A stretch of DNA of 64,000 bases from Caulobacter sp. RHG1 (GTDB lineage: Bacteria > Pseudomonadota > Alphaproteobacteria > Caulobacterales > Caulobacteraceae), in contig NZ_SMZP01000007.1 in the NCBI RefSeq assembly GCF_013181195.1, positions 62,001 through 126,000 of the forward strand. Direction: 5' to 3'. The position numbers were made by a program, and so were the translations under genes. Of this stretch, positions 56,143-64,000 are shown piece by piece. The stretch's first letter is position 1, and each line of letters begins with the position of its first letter. Under the pieces are notes generated by a model. It saw nothing but the letters and a program-made list of their open reading frames with translations, was not told the origin of the DNA and did no database searches.

Positions 56143-58104
56143 ATGCTCGCCGGTTTCCGTTCCTTCGCCAAATCGCCGTTCGCGGTGCTGCTGTTTGGCC
56201 TGCTGATCGTCAGCTTCGCCATCTTCGGCATCAGCGACGTCTTCAAGGGCCCGCGCGGCTCGGGCGTGATCAGCGCCGGCTCGCGCAGCCTGTCGGCCCA
56301 GGACTTCAAGGTCCGGTTCGACAACTATCGCAAGGCGATGGAGCAGCAGAACGGCCAGGCCATGACGCCCGACCAGGCGGTCGAGCGCGGCGTGGACCGT
56401 CAGATCGTCCAGGAACTGGCGCTGCAGGAATCGATCGCCGCCTCGATCAGCAAGATGGGCGTCGTCCCGTCGGACGCCCTGGTCGCCAAGATCGTCCACG
56501 AGCAAATGAGCCAGCTTGCCCCGGGCCAGCGCCCGTTCGACTCGATCACCGGCAAGTTCGATCCCAAGCTCTATGCAGCGCTGCTGGCTCAGAACAACCT
56601 GACGCCCCAGTCCTACGAAGCCTCTCTGCGCGACGAGATCGCTCAAGGCCACTTCTTCTCGGCAGTCGCCGGCGGCCTGAAGGCCCCGCGCATGTACGCC
56701 GCCCTGCAGGCCGCCTTCGCCATGGAAGGCCGTAACGTCTCGGCCTTCGCGGTGAACCCGGCTTCGGTCGAAAAGCCCGGTCAGCCGACCGACGCCCAGC
56801 TGACCGCGTTCATGAACGAGAATCGCGAGCGCCTGACCCGTCCGGAGACTCGCGTGCTGTCGATCATGCGCGTCAGCGCCAAGGCTCTCGAGCCGACCGT
56901 GGCCCTGAACCCTGCCGACCTGCAGAAGGCCTTCGACTTCCGCAAGGACACTCTGGCCAAGCCGGAAACGCGTTCGCTGATCCAGATCGTGGCCCCCGAC
57001 GCCAAGGCCGCCGCCACCATCTCGCAGCGTCTGCAGAAGGGCGAAGACCCCGCTGTCGTCGCCAAGGCGTTCGGCCGCACGCCGGTGGCCATCGTCGACA
57101 AGCCCAAGACCGCCCTGCCCGATCGCAAGGTCGGCGACGCCGCCTTCAGCCTCGCCGCCGGCCAGGTCAGCGCGCCGATCACGGGCGAGCTGGGCGTCTC
57201 GGTCATCAAGGTCACCAAGGTCACGCCGGGCGTCGCCGCGTCGCTCGAGTCCGTCCGCCCGCTGATCGAGGCCGAGGTTCGCGCCCAGACGGCCCAGAGC
57301 AAGGCCTACGATCAGACCCAGACCTATCAGGACGCTCATGACGCTGGCGCCGACCTCGTCGCCGCCGCCAGCAAGGCTGGCGCCCTGGTCGTCACAACTG
57401 CGCCGATCACCGCGCAGGGCGCGGACCAGACCGGCCAACCGATCGTCGGCCTGACGCCGGACATCCTGAAGACCGCCTTCGACCTGTCGCAAGGCGGCGA
57501 AAGCGACCTGATCGAAGCCGGCAAGGGCGAATACTACGCCGTCAAGGTCGAGAAGGTCATCGCCGCTTCGATGCCCGCCCTGGCCGAGATCAAGCCGCAA
57601 CTGACCGCGGTCTGGCTGGGCCAGGAGCTGAGCAAGCGCGTGAAGGCCAAGGCCGACGAACTGGCCGCCCGCGCCAAGAAAGGCGAAGCCCTGACGGCAA
57701 TCGCCGCCTCGGCCCAGTCGAACGTGCAGAAGGTCGACAACCTGTCGCGCCAGAACGCCCAGCAGCACATGGGTCTGGGCCGCGAGTTCCTGACCTCGGC
57801 CTTCAGCGCCAAGCCGGGCGATGTCTTCGTCGCGCGCGCCGGTCCGCAGGGCGAAGCCTATGTCGTGGCCAAGCTGGACGCCGTTCTCGGCGCTCCGACC
57901 GCCGACGTCGCCCGCCTCGCCGTCATGGGCCAGGCCCAGTCCGGCAACGCCCTGATGCGTGACCTGGGCGAAGCTTCGCGCGCCGCCGCCAGGACGCAAC
58001 TGAAGACCAAGACCAACCTGACCCTGGCCCGCCAAGCCATCGGCGTCGACACCGACGCTCTGGCCAAGGCGGAAGCCGCCAAGGGCGGAAAGAAAGCCGA
58101 GTAA
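56143..58104 (+). CDS. ppiD: PpiD-like periplasmic chaperone (SurA-N / parvulin type)
   Basis: A 653-residue protein with a single N-terminal transmembrane segment (about 12-30, SPFAVLLFGLLIVSFAIFGI) and a large periplasmic part, as in PpiD/YfgM-type folding factors for exported proteins. The N-terminal SurA-like helices cover about 35-240. A parvulin-like domain spans roughly 270-365 (ETRSLIQIVAPDAKAAATISQRLQKGEDPAVVAKAFG). I cannot tell whether isomerase activity remains. ATG 56143 is chosen because it begins at the membrane anchor; a longer frame lies over the tpiA promoter. Its stop overlaps the trpE start (TAATG). Confidence 0.9.
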   Translation: MLAGFRSFAKSPFAVLLFGLLIVSFAIFGISDVFKGPRGSGVISAGSRSLSAQDFKVRFDNYRKAMEQQNGQAMTPDQAVERGVDRQIVQELALQESIAASISKMGVVPSDALVAKIVHEQMSQLAPGQRPFDSITGKFDPKLYAALLAQNNLTPQSYEASLRDEIAQGHFFSAVAGGLKAPRMYAALQAAFAMEGRNVSAFAVNPASVEKPGQPTDAQLTAFMNENRERLTRPETRVLSIMRVSAKALEPTVALNPADLQKAFDFRKDTLAKPETRSLIQIVAPDAKAAATISQRLQKGEDPAVVAKAFGRTPVAIVDKPKTALPDRKVGDAAFSLAAGQVSAPITGELGVSVIKVTKVTPGVAASLESVRPLIEAEVRAQTAQSKAYDQTQTYQDAHDAGADLVAAASKAGALVVTTAPITAQGADQTGQPIVGLTPDILKTAFDLSQGGESDLIEAGKGEYYAVKVEKVIAASMPALAEIKPQLTAVWLGQELSKRVKAKADELAARAKKGEALTAIAASAQSNVQKVDNLSRQNAQQHMGLGREFLTSAFSAKPGDVFVARAGPQGEAYVVAKLDAVLGAPTADVARLAVMGQAQSGNALMRDLGEASRAAARTQLKTKTNLTLARQAIGVDTDALAKAEAAKGGKKAE

Positions 58105-59639
58105 TGAGTCTGGAACCCGCGTTCGACGCCTTTTCGGAAGCCTATGAGTCCGGAAAACCGCAGGTCGTCTGGACCCGCCTGATCGATGATCTCGAGACCC
58201 CGGTCTCGGCCTATCTGAAGATCGCCCAGGCGCGTCCCTACAGCTTCCTGTTCGAGAGCGTCGAGGGCGGGGCCTGGCGCGGCCGCTATTCGATCGTCAC
58301 CCTGAACCCGGATCTCGTCTGGCGCTGCCGCGGCGACCAGGCCGAGATCGCCCAAGGCGACGATATCGCCGCTGGCCGCTACACGCCCCAGCCGGGCGGC
58401 GCGCTGGACAGCCTGCGTGACCTGGTCGCGCAGTCCCGCATGGAGCTGCCGGCCGGCCTGCCCCCGATGGCCGCCGGCGTGTTCGGGGCCCTGGGCTATG
58501 ACCTGGTGCGCCTGGTCGAGCGCCTGCCCGACATCAACGAGGACACGCTGGGCCTGCCGGACGGGATCATGACCCGCCCGCAGATCGTGGCCATCTTCGA
58601 CGCGATCGCCCAGGAGATCATCCTGACCACGGCCGTGCGTCCGCAAGCCGGCGTCTCGGCCAAGGACGCCTACGCCGCCGCTCGAACGCGAATCGAGGCG
58701 GTGATGGCCGATCTGCACCGGCCGCTGTCGCACGACGCTCCGCGTCCTCCGCGCGGTCCGATGGAGTTCACCACGCCGGTCAGCCGCGCCGACTACGCCG
58801 ACGTGGTGGCCAAGGCCAAGAACTACATCGCCGCCGGCGACATCTTCCAGGTCGTGGCCAGTCACCGCTTCCGCGCGCCCTTCGACCTGCCGCCGTTCGC
58901 CCTCTATCGATCGCTGCGTCGGACCAATCCGTCGCCCTTCCTGTTCTTCCTGAACCTGGACGGCTTCAACCTGGTCGGCTCCAGCCCCGAGATCCTGGTG
59001 CGCCTGCGCGATGGCAAGATCACCATCCGCCCGATCGCCGGCACCCGTCCGCGCGGCGCCACGCCGGCCGAGGATGCGGCGCTGGAAGCCGAGCTGCTGG
59101 CCGATCCGAAGGAGCGCGCCGAGCACCTGATGCTGCTGGACCTAGGTCGCAACGATGTGGGCCGTGTGGCGATGCTGCGCGAGGCGGGCAAGAACCAGCC
59201 CAGCCAGATCGCCAAGGGCCCGCAGGTGCGCGTCACCGAGAGCTTCAAGATCGAGCGCTACAGCCACGTCATGCACATCGTCTCGAACGTCGAGGGCAAT
59301 GCGCCCGAAGGCGTCGATCCGGTCGACGTGCTGATGGCCGCCCTGCCCGCCGGCACGCTGTCTGGCGCGCCCAAGGTGCGGGCTATGGAGATCATCGACG
59401 AGCTGGAGGTCGAGAAGCGCGGCATCGGCTATGCCGGCGCGGTCGGCTATTTCGGCGCTGACGGCTCGGTCGACACCTGCATCGTGCTGCGCACGGCCCT
59501 GGTCAAGGATGGCATGATGTACGTCCAGGCGGGCGGCGGCATCGTCGCCGACAGCGATGCGGACGGCGAGTACGACGAAACCCTGCACAAATCCCGCGCC
59601 CTCAAGCGGGCGGCCGAGGAAGCTTGGCGATTCAGCTGA
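58104..59639 (+). CDS. trpE: Anthranilate synthase component I
   Basis: A 511-residue chorismate-using enzyme of tryptophan synthesis. It has the feedback-site region YSFLFESVEGGAWRGRYS near residue 45 and the catalytic blocks NPSPFLFFLNLDGFNLVGSSPEILVRLRDGKITIRPIAGTRPRG (abbreviated here) and RNDVGRV, EYSHVMHIVSNVEG-like RYSHVMHIVSNVEG, LPAGTLSGAPKVRAMEIIDELE. Translation is coupled to the PpiD-like gene by overlapping stop and start. trpG follows after a 350-bp interval holding a small reverse gene, so trpE and trpG need not share a transcript. Confidence 0.97.
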   Translation: MSLEPAFDAFSEAYESGKPQVVWTRLIDDLETPVSAYLKIAQARPYSFLFESVEGGAWRGRYSIVTLNPDLVWRCRGDQAEIAQGDDIAAGRYTPQPGGALDSLRDLVAQSRMELPAGLPPMAAGVFGALGYDLVRLVERLPDINEDTLGLPDGIMTRPQIVAIFDAIAQEIILTTAVRPQAGVSAKDAYAAARTRIEAVMADLHRPLSHDAPRPPRGPMEFTTPVSRADYADVVAKAKNYIAAGDIFQVVASHRFRAPFDLPPFALYRSLRRTNPSPFLFFLNLDGFNLVGSSPEILVRLRDGKITIRPIAGTRPRGATPAEDAALEAELLADPKERAEHLMLLDLGRNDVGRVAMLREAGKNQPSQIAKGPQVRVTESFKIERYSHVMHIVSNVEGNAPEGVDPVDVLMAALPAGTLSGAPKVRAMEIIDELEVEKRGIGYAGAVGYFGADGSVDTCIVLRTALVKDGMMYVQAGGGIVADSDADGEYDETLHKSRALKRAAEEAWRFS

Positions 59640-59661
59640 GCCTTAGGGCTAATATTTTTCG

Positions 59662-59871
59662 CTAGGGACCGCCGAGCCGGTCGTCCGGGAGGTGCTGGGT
59701 GACCGCCGGCGGCGCCAGCACCATCACCGTGGCGAAGCTGAGCGCACAAACCGCGGCGAAGGCGGCGGCGGCCAGCACCGGCGCCATCTTCTGCACACGC
59801 TGCTTCTGCCGCAGCAGAGCGCGGGCATAGGCGACGGCGACGGGGTCCAGGGCGGAATCACGCGGGTCCAT
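59662..59871 (-). CDS. Small hypothetical membrane protein between trpE and trpG
   Basis: A 69-residue frame on the opposite strand to the trp genes. It begins MDPRDSALDPVAVAYARALLRQKQRVQKM, then has one hydrophobic segment (about 30-52, APVLAAAAFAAVCALSFATVMVLAPP) and a short tail. ATG 59871 is used; GTG 59877 is possible. No clear ribosome binding site is visible and I know no family, but the soluble-helix plus single-span layout and the lack of any competing gene make it plausible. Confidence 0.5.
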   Translation of the reverse strand: MDPRDSALDPVAVAYARALLRQKQRVQKMAPVLAAAAFAAVCALSFATVMVLAPPAVTQHLPDDRLGGP

Positions 59872-59986
59872 GCGCACATGATGCTCAAGTCTGCGACCGC
59901 TGTAACCGTAACTGAAGGCCGCGCGCGAAAATGCCGCTACACATAGGGCCAGCGCAGGCTAAGAACGAACCGCGAAAGGCGGCGTC

Positions 59987-60583
59987 ATGATCCTGGTCAT
60001 CGATAACTACGACAGCTTCACCTACAATCTGGTCCACTATCTGAACGAGCTAGGGGCCGAGACCGTCGTCTACCGCAACGATGCGCTGACGGTGCACGAA
60101 GCGTTGGGTCTCAAGCCCGCCGCCGTCCTGCTGTCGCCTGGCCCCAAGGCCCCCGACCAGGCCGGCATCTGCCTGCCCCTGCTGGCCGGTGCCCCCGTCG
60201 ATCTGCCGATCCTGGGGGTTTGCCTGGGCCACCAGGCCATCGGCCAGGCGTTCGGCGGCGAGGTGATCCGCGCCAAGGCCGTCATGCACGGCAAGGTCAG
60301 CAAGGTCCGCCACGAGGACAAGGGCATCTTCAAGGGCCTGCCCAACCCGTTCACCGCCACGCGCTACCACTCGCTGGCCGTCCGCCGCGAAGACTTGCCG
60401 GCCGACCTGGAGGTCACCGCCTGGACCGACGACGGCGAGATCATGGGCGTGCAGCACAAGACCCGCCCAATCCACGGCGTGCAGTTCCACCCTGAATCCA
60501 TCGCCACCGAGGGCGGCCACCAGATGCTGGCCAACTTCATCGACCTGGCCGGCGTCAAGCGCGACGCGGCGGTGTGGGTCTAG
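59987..60583 (+). CDS. trpG: Anthranilate synthase component II (glutamine amidotransferase)
   Basis: A 198-residue class I amidotransferase supplying ammonia to TrpE. Cys79 lies in [12 protein letters not shown], and the His/Glu of the triad are in [13 protein letters not shown]. The start [19 protein letters not shown] is family-standard. It may also serve PabB in folate synthesis. trpD begins 2 bp after its stop. A GCTACA -10-like sequence about 45 bp upstream suggests it can have its own promoter. Confidence 0.97.
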   Translation: MILVIDNYDSFTYNLVHYLNELGAETVVYRNDALTVHEALGLKPAAVLLSPGPKAPDQAGICLPLLAGAPVDLPILGVCLGHQAIGQAFGGEVIRAKAVMHGKVSKVRHEDKGIFKGLPNPFTATRYHSLAVRREDLPADLEVTAWTDDGEIMGVQHKTRPIHGVQFHPESIATEGGHQMLANFIDLAGVKRDAAVWV

Positions 60584-60585
60584 CC

Positions 60586-61611
60586 ATGTCTGACGCTTTC
60601 AAGCCGCTGCTGGCCAAGCTGGCCGACGGCCAGACCCTGGGCGACGAGGACGCCGAGATCTTCTTCGCCGCCTGCCTGCGCGGTGAGCCGACCCCGGCCC
60701 AGGTCGCCGCGGCCGTCACCGCCATGCGTTTGCGGGGCGAGACGGTGGGCGAGATCGCCGCCTGCGCCCGCGCAATGCGTCGGGCTGCCGTGCAGTTGGA
60801 GCATCCGTACGACGTCATCGACGTCTGTGGCACCGGCGGCGATGGCCTGCACACGCTGAACATCTCCACCGCCGTGGGCTTTGTGGCCGCTGGCGGTGGC
60901 CTGAAGGTCGCCAAGCACGGCAACCGCGCCATCACCTCGAAGTCGGGCACCGCCGACGTCCTGACCGCCCTGGGCGTCAATATCGACGCCACGCGCGAAC
61001 AGCAGCGCAAGGCGCTGGACGAGGCCGGGATCTGCTTCCTGTTCGCCCAAGCCCATCACGGGGCGATGAAGCACGTCTCGCCGATCCGCCAGCAGTTGGG
61101 CTTCCGCACGATCTTCAACCTGCTGGGTCCGCTGACCAACCCGGCCGGCGCCAAGCGGCAGGTGGTCGGCGTCTCGGCCCCGCGCTTCGTCGAGCCGATC
61201 GCCAAGGCCCTGGGCGCATTGGGCGCCGAGCGCGCCTGGTCGGTGCACGGCTCAGGCCTGGACGAGCTGACCACGACCGGCGAGACCGAGGTCGCCGAAT
61301 GGCGCGACGGCCGCATGCACCTGTTCACGATCACGCCCGAGGCCGTGGGCCTGCAGCGCGCCTCGCTGGCAGACATCACCGGCGGTGAGCCAGCCTTCAA
61401 CGCCGCGGCCCTGACCCGCCTGTTCGACGGCGAAAAGGGTCCCTATCGCGACATCGTGCTGCTGAACGCCGCCGCGGCCTTCCTCGTCGCCGACAAGGTC
61501 GAGACCCTGTCCGAAGGCATCGACCTGGCCGTCCAGGTCATCGACAAGGGCGCCGCCAAGGCCGCCCTCGCCGGCCTTGTGGCCGCCACGAATACGGAAG
61601 TGCCCGCTTGA
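60586..61611 (+). CDS. trpD: Anthranilate phosphoribosyltransferase
   Basis: A 341-residue enzyme joining anthranilate to PRPP. It has the PRPP-binding [16 protein letters not shown] and [17 protein letters not shown] (both short of the full stretch here) and [40 protein letters not shown] 60586 avoids overlap with trpG; an in-frame upstream start at 60574 lies inside trpG. Its TGA overlaps the TTG start of trpC. Confidence 0.97.
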   Translation: MSDAFKPLLAKLADGQTLGDEDAEIFFAACLRGEPTPAQVAAAVTAMRLRGETVGEIAACARAMRRAAVQLEHPYDVIDVCGTGGDGLHTLNISTAVGFVAAGGGLKVAKHGNRAITSKSGTADVLTALGVNIDATREQQRKALDEAGICFLFAQAHHGAMKHVSPIRQQLGFRTIFNLLGPLTNPAGAKRQVVGVSAPRFVEPIAKALGALGAERAWSVHGSGLDELTTTGETEVAEWRDGRMHLFTITPEAVGLQRASLADITGGEPAFNAAALTRLFDGEKGPYRDIVLLNAAAAFLVADKVETLSEGIDLAVQVIDKGAAKAALAGLVAATNTEVPA

Positions 61612-62396
61612 CCGACATCCTTGCGAAGATCGCTGCGTACAAGCGCGAAGAGGTGACAGACCGCAAGCGTCGCCGCACCCAGGCCGCCCTCGAGAACGCA
61701 GCCAAGAGCGCCTCATCGCCGCGGGGCTTCAAACAGGCCCTGGTCGACGGCCACGCGCCCGGCAAGCTGTCCCTGATCGCCGAGATCAAGAAAGCGTCGC
61801 CGTCCAAGGGCTTGATCCGCGCCGACTTCGATCCCCCGAACCTGGCCCGCGCCTATCAGGCCGGCGGCGCCTCATGCCTTTCCGTGCTTACGGATGGGCC
61901 CAGCTTCCAGGGCGCCGACGCCTATCTGATCGACGCTCGCGCGGCGACCACCCTGCCCTGTATCCGCAAGGACTTTCTGGTCGATCCCTGGCAGGTGGCC
62001 GAGAGCCGCGCCCTCGGCGCCGACGCCATCCTGGTCATCCTGGCGATGATCGACGATGTCCTCGCCGCCGAACTGATGGCCGAAGCCAAGCGCCTGGGCA
62101 TGGACGCCCTGGTCGAGGTGCATGACGAGGCCGAAATGGCCCGCGCCGGCACCCTGGGCTCGGATCTGGTCGGGATCAACAACCGCGACCTCAAGAGCTT
62201 CGTCGTCGACCTGGCGGTCACCGAGCGGCTGTCGGCCCAGGCTCCGGCCGGCGCCCTGCTGGTCACCGAGAGCGGCGTCTTCACCCACGAGGACGTCGTG
62301 CGGATGGAGAAGACCGGCGCCAAGGCCATGCTGGTCGGCGAAAGCCTGATGCGCCAAGCCGACGTCACCGCCGCCACCAAGACGCTGATTGGCTGA
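61608..62396 (+). CDS. trpC: Indole-3-glycerol-phosphate synthase
   Basis: A 262-residue TIM-barrel enzyme closing the indole ring. It has [51 protein letters not shown] and [12 protein letters not shown], with [12 protein letters not shown] at the end. It starts with TTG 61608 overlapping the trpD stop (TTGA), so translation is coupled. trpF, trpB and trpA are not in this window. Confidence 0.96.
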   Translation: MTDILAKIAAYKREEVTDRKRRRTQAALENAAKSASSPRGFKQALVDGHAPGKLSLIAEIKKASPSKGLIRADFDPPNLARAYQAGGASCLSVLTDGPSFQGADAYLIDARAATTLPCIRKDFLVDPWQVAESRALGADAILVILAMIDDVLAAELMAEAKRLGMDALVEVHDEAEMARAGTLGSDLVGINNRDLKSFVVDLAVTERLSAQAPAGALLVTESGVFTHEDVVRMEKTGAKAMLVGESLMRQADVTAATKTLIG

Positions 62397-62481
62397 CGGA
62401 TCGGGGACGCGCCACCTGGCGTTTTCCCCCTCGTCCGCTCAAAGTTGTCTCAACAAGAAGCCGCCAGGCGAGGAAACGCGT

Positions 62482-63048
62482 ATGCATTGGGTCGCCCGCC
62501 TGGTGAATTGGTCCCTCGTGGCCTTCTTCAAGCGCGAGGGCTGGACGATCGAGGGCTCGGCCCCGACGACGACCCGCAAGTTCGTGATCATCGCCGCGCC
62601 GCACACCAGCAACTGGGACTTCGTCTATTTTCTGGGCGCGGCCGACGCGCTGAACTTGAAGCTCAGCTTCATGGGCAAGGCCTCGCTGTTCCGCTGGCCG
62701 TTCGAAAAGCTGATGAAGGACCTGGGGGGCGTGCCGATCGACCGCTCGCAATCGCGCGACACCGTCCAGGCCATGGCGGACGAGTTCGCCCGTCGCGACG
62801 AGTTCATGCTGACGATCGCGCCCGAAGGCACCCGCGGCAAGGCGGGCGGCTGGAAGACCGGCTTCTACAACATCGCCCTGAAGGCCGGCGTGCCGATGGT
62901 GCCTGGCTTCATGGACTATGAGCGCAAGGTGGTGGGCCTGGGCCCGGCGATGATGCCCAGCGGCGACTATGAGAAGGATCTGGCGATCCTGGCGGCGTTC
63001 TATGCGCCGGTGACGCCCAAGCACCCGGAATTGAAGACCGTTCTCTAG
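62482..63048 (+). CDS. Lysophospholipid acyltransferase family protein
   Basis: A 188-residue protein with the acyltransferase motif His-x4-Asp in APHTSNWDF near residue 35, a substrate block GGVPIDRSQSRD near 80, and APEGTRGKAGGWKTGFYNIA near 115-130. It is shorter than PlsC and lacks an obvious membrane anchor. Members of this compact group occur widely, and the acyl acceptor is not settled. ATG 62482 has GAGGAAA upstream. It lies 85 bp after trpC and 70 bp before lepB. Confidence 0.85.
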   Translation: MHWVARLVNWSLVAFFKREGWTIEGSAPTTTRKFVIIAAPHTSNWDFVYFLGAADALNLKLSFMGKASLFRWPFEKLMKDLGGVPIDRSQSRDTVQAMADEFARRDEFMLTIAPEGTRGKAGGWKTGFYNIALKAGVPMVPGFMDYERKVVGLGPAMMPSGDYEKDLAILAAFYAPVTPKHPELKTVL

Positions 63049-63118
63049 GCCGGGCCGACGCCACGATTTGGCCAAGCTTGCCATCCTACCCTGGCGCGAA
63101 CTTGGAGGGGCGACCACC

Positions 63119-63916
63119 ATGAGCAAGCCGCGCTGGGCCCAAGGCCTTGTCGAGACCGCCAGGACGGTCGGTCTGGTCATGGCCATCGCTCTCGTCCCGC
63201 GCGCGGTCTTCTGCCAGCCGTTCACGATCCCGTCGGAGTCGATGCAGCCCACCCTGCTGGTCGGCGACTACATCCTGGTCTCGAAGTATCCTTATGGCTG
63301 GAGCCGCCACTCGCTGACCTTCAGCCCGCCGGTCGGTCATGGCCGATTTATGGAACAAGCCCCTGAGCGCGGCGACATCGTCGTGTTCAAGAAGCCTGCC
63401 GACGGACGCACCGACGTGATTAAGCGCGTCATCGGCCTTCCGGGCGACCACATCCAGATGCGCGGCGGCGTGGTCCACATCAACGGCGCGCCGGTCCAGC
63501 AGACCCTGACCGGTATCGACACCGACGGCGCCCCCGGGCCCTATCCAATCCCGGTCCGCCACCTGCGCGAGACCCTGCCCAATGGCCGGACCTACGCCAC
63601 CAACAGCTTCGGCGCCGACACCCAGGCGGCCAACACCGGCGCCTATACCGTGCCCGCCGGGTGCTTCTTCGTGATGGGCGACAACCGCGACAACTCGCTG
63701 GACAGCCGTTTCAACCCCGGTTCGACGGCCAAGGGCTACGCTTCCTGCGCCTGGGATGTGGCCCGCGACGCCGACCTGCCGCCCGAGCTGGGCATGGGTT
63801 TCATACCGGCCGAGAACCTGGTCGGCCGCGCCGAGCGGATCCTGTTCTCGTGGGACGGCTGCGGCCTGCGCCCGGACCGCATCTTCCGCAAGCTTGCGGC
63901 CCCCAAGGTTGGCTGA
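63119..63916 (+). CDS. lepB: Signal peptidase I
   Basis: A 265-residue membrane serine protease that removes signal peptides. One N-terminal transmembrane segment (about 14-30) precedes Ser41 (IPSESMQPTL) and Lys102 (DVIKRVIGLPGD), the Ser/Lys dyad, and box E MGDNRDNSLDSR. A long insertion carries two cysteines (GCFFVMG and SCAWDV) that could pair. ATG 63119 has GGAGG upstream. It is not next to rnc-era, where the main lepB usually lies, so it may be a second, specialised copy. Confidence 0.93.
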   Translation: MSKPRWAQGLVETARTVGLVMAIALVPRAVFCQPFTIPSESMQPTLLVGDYILVSKYPYGWSRHSLTFSPPVGHGRFMEQAPERGDIVVFKKPADGRTDVIKRVIGLPGDHIQMRGGVVHINGAPVQQTLTGIDTDGAPGPYPIPVRHLRETLPNGRTYATNSFGADTQAANTGAYTVPAGCFFVMGDNRDNSLDSRFNPGSTAKGYASCAWDVARDADLPPELGMGFIPAENLVGRAERILFSWDGCGLRPDRIFRKLAAPKVG

Positions 63917-63967
63917 AGCCCTTCGCATCGCTAGGGTCCGCGCGCTTTTGTGCCGAAAGGGAATCGG

Positions 63968-64000
63968 ATGCGGGCCTTCCTGAGTAAACTGCGTCGTGCG
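63968..64000 (+). CDS. Start of an unidentified gene, cut by the window edge
   Basis: ATG 63968, preceded by AAAGGGAA with good spacing, opens a frame reading MRAFLSKLRRA to the end of the window. The basic opening could lead into a signal or membrane segment, but eleven residues do not allow identification. Confidence 0.4.
   Translation, partial: MRAFLSKLRRA

Overview
The window reads as chromosomal DNA of a Caulobacter species (Alphaproteobacteria), close to C. vibrioides/crescentus or C. segnis. The evidence is the GC-rich sequence, GTG and TTG starts, and a gene set and order I recognise from the C. crescentus chromosome: popA, mfd, rhlB, dgcB, the iscR-suf operon, tyrS, an M23 peptidase with bacA, prfB, pbp1A, amiC, rne, aroQ-accBC, aspS-tpiA and trpEGDC. 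I see no insertion sequence, prophage, CRISPR array, rRNA or tRNA gene. The region is almost entirely core genome.

Layout. 1-4.3 kb: the start of an unidentified gene at the edge, a class III CoA-transferase/racemase, the degenerate cyclic-di-GMP receptor PopA, a DsbA-family oxidoreductase and a CcdC-like membrane protein. 4.3-10 kb: mfd with sdhE, divergent from the degradosome helicase rhlB. 10-15.2 kb: a small cytochrome oxidase subunit, a GT61 glycosyltransferase, an aldehyde dehydrogenase, the diguanylate cyclase DgcB and an enoyl-CoA hydratase. 15.2-18.5 kb: an ACT-domain gene interrupted by an in-frame TGA, DUF6165, a GT9 glycosyltransferase, and a divergent TetR/acyltransferase pair sharing an operator-like palindrome. 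18.5-25.6 kb: a nine-gene minus-strand Fe-S operon (iscR, desulfurase, sufBCDS, sufT, sufA, small Cys-rich protein) whose genes mostly overlap or abut. 25.7-31 kb: hydrolase, type II NADH dehydrogenase, anmK, tyrS behind what looks like a tyrosine attenuator, and peroxiredoxin. 31-43 kb is an envelope and RNA-decay block: M23 peptidase and bactofilin BacA, prfB with its programmed frameshift, PBP1A, AmiC, RNase E, a BepA-like protease and a DsbA-like lipoprotein. 43-48.7 kb: thiSG, aroQ-accBC, aat, a DUF2155 protein and NDUFA12. 48.9-53.2 kb: a 907-residue protein resembling a class II ribonucleotide reductase that has lost its active site, followed by two secreted pentapeptide-repeat proteins. 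53.2-64 kb: aspS, tpiA, a PpiD-like chaperone overlapping trpE, then trpG-trpD-trpC, an acyltransferase, lepB and the start of one more gene.

Themes. PopA and DgcB link the region to cyclic-di-GMP cell-cycle control. RhlB and RNase E are both degradosome parts and carry similar disordered ER/RP-rich tails. PBP1A, AmiC, the M23 peptidase and BacA act on peptidoglycan, and anmK recycles it. The most interesting unexplained items are the tyrS leader-peptide/attenuator arrangement at 28,855-28,995, the apparent RNR pseudoenzyme at 48,943-51,666, and the interrupted ACT gene at 15,226-15,633.
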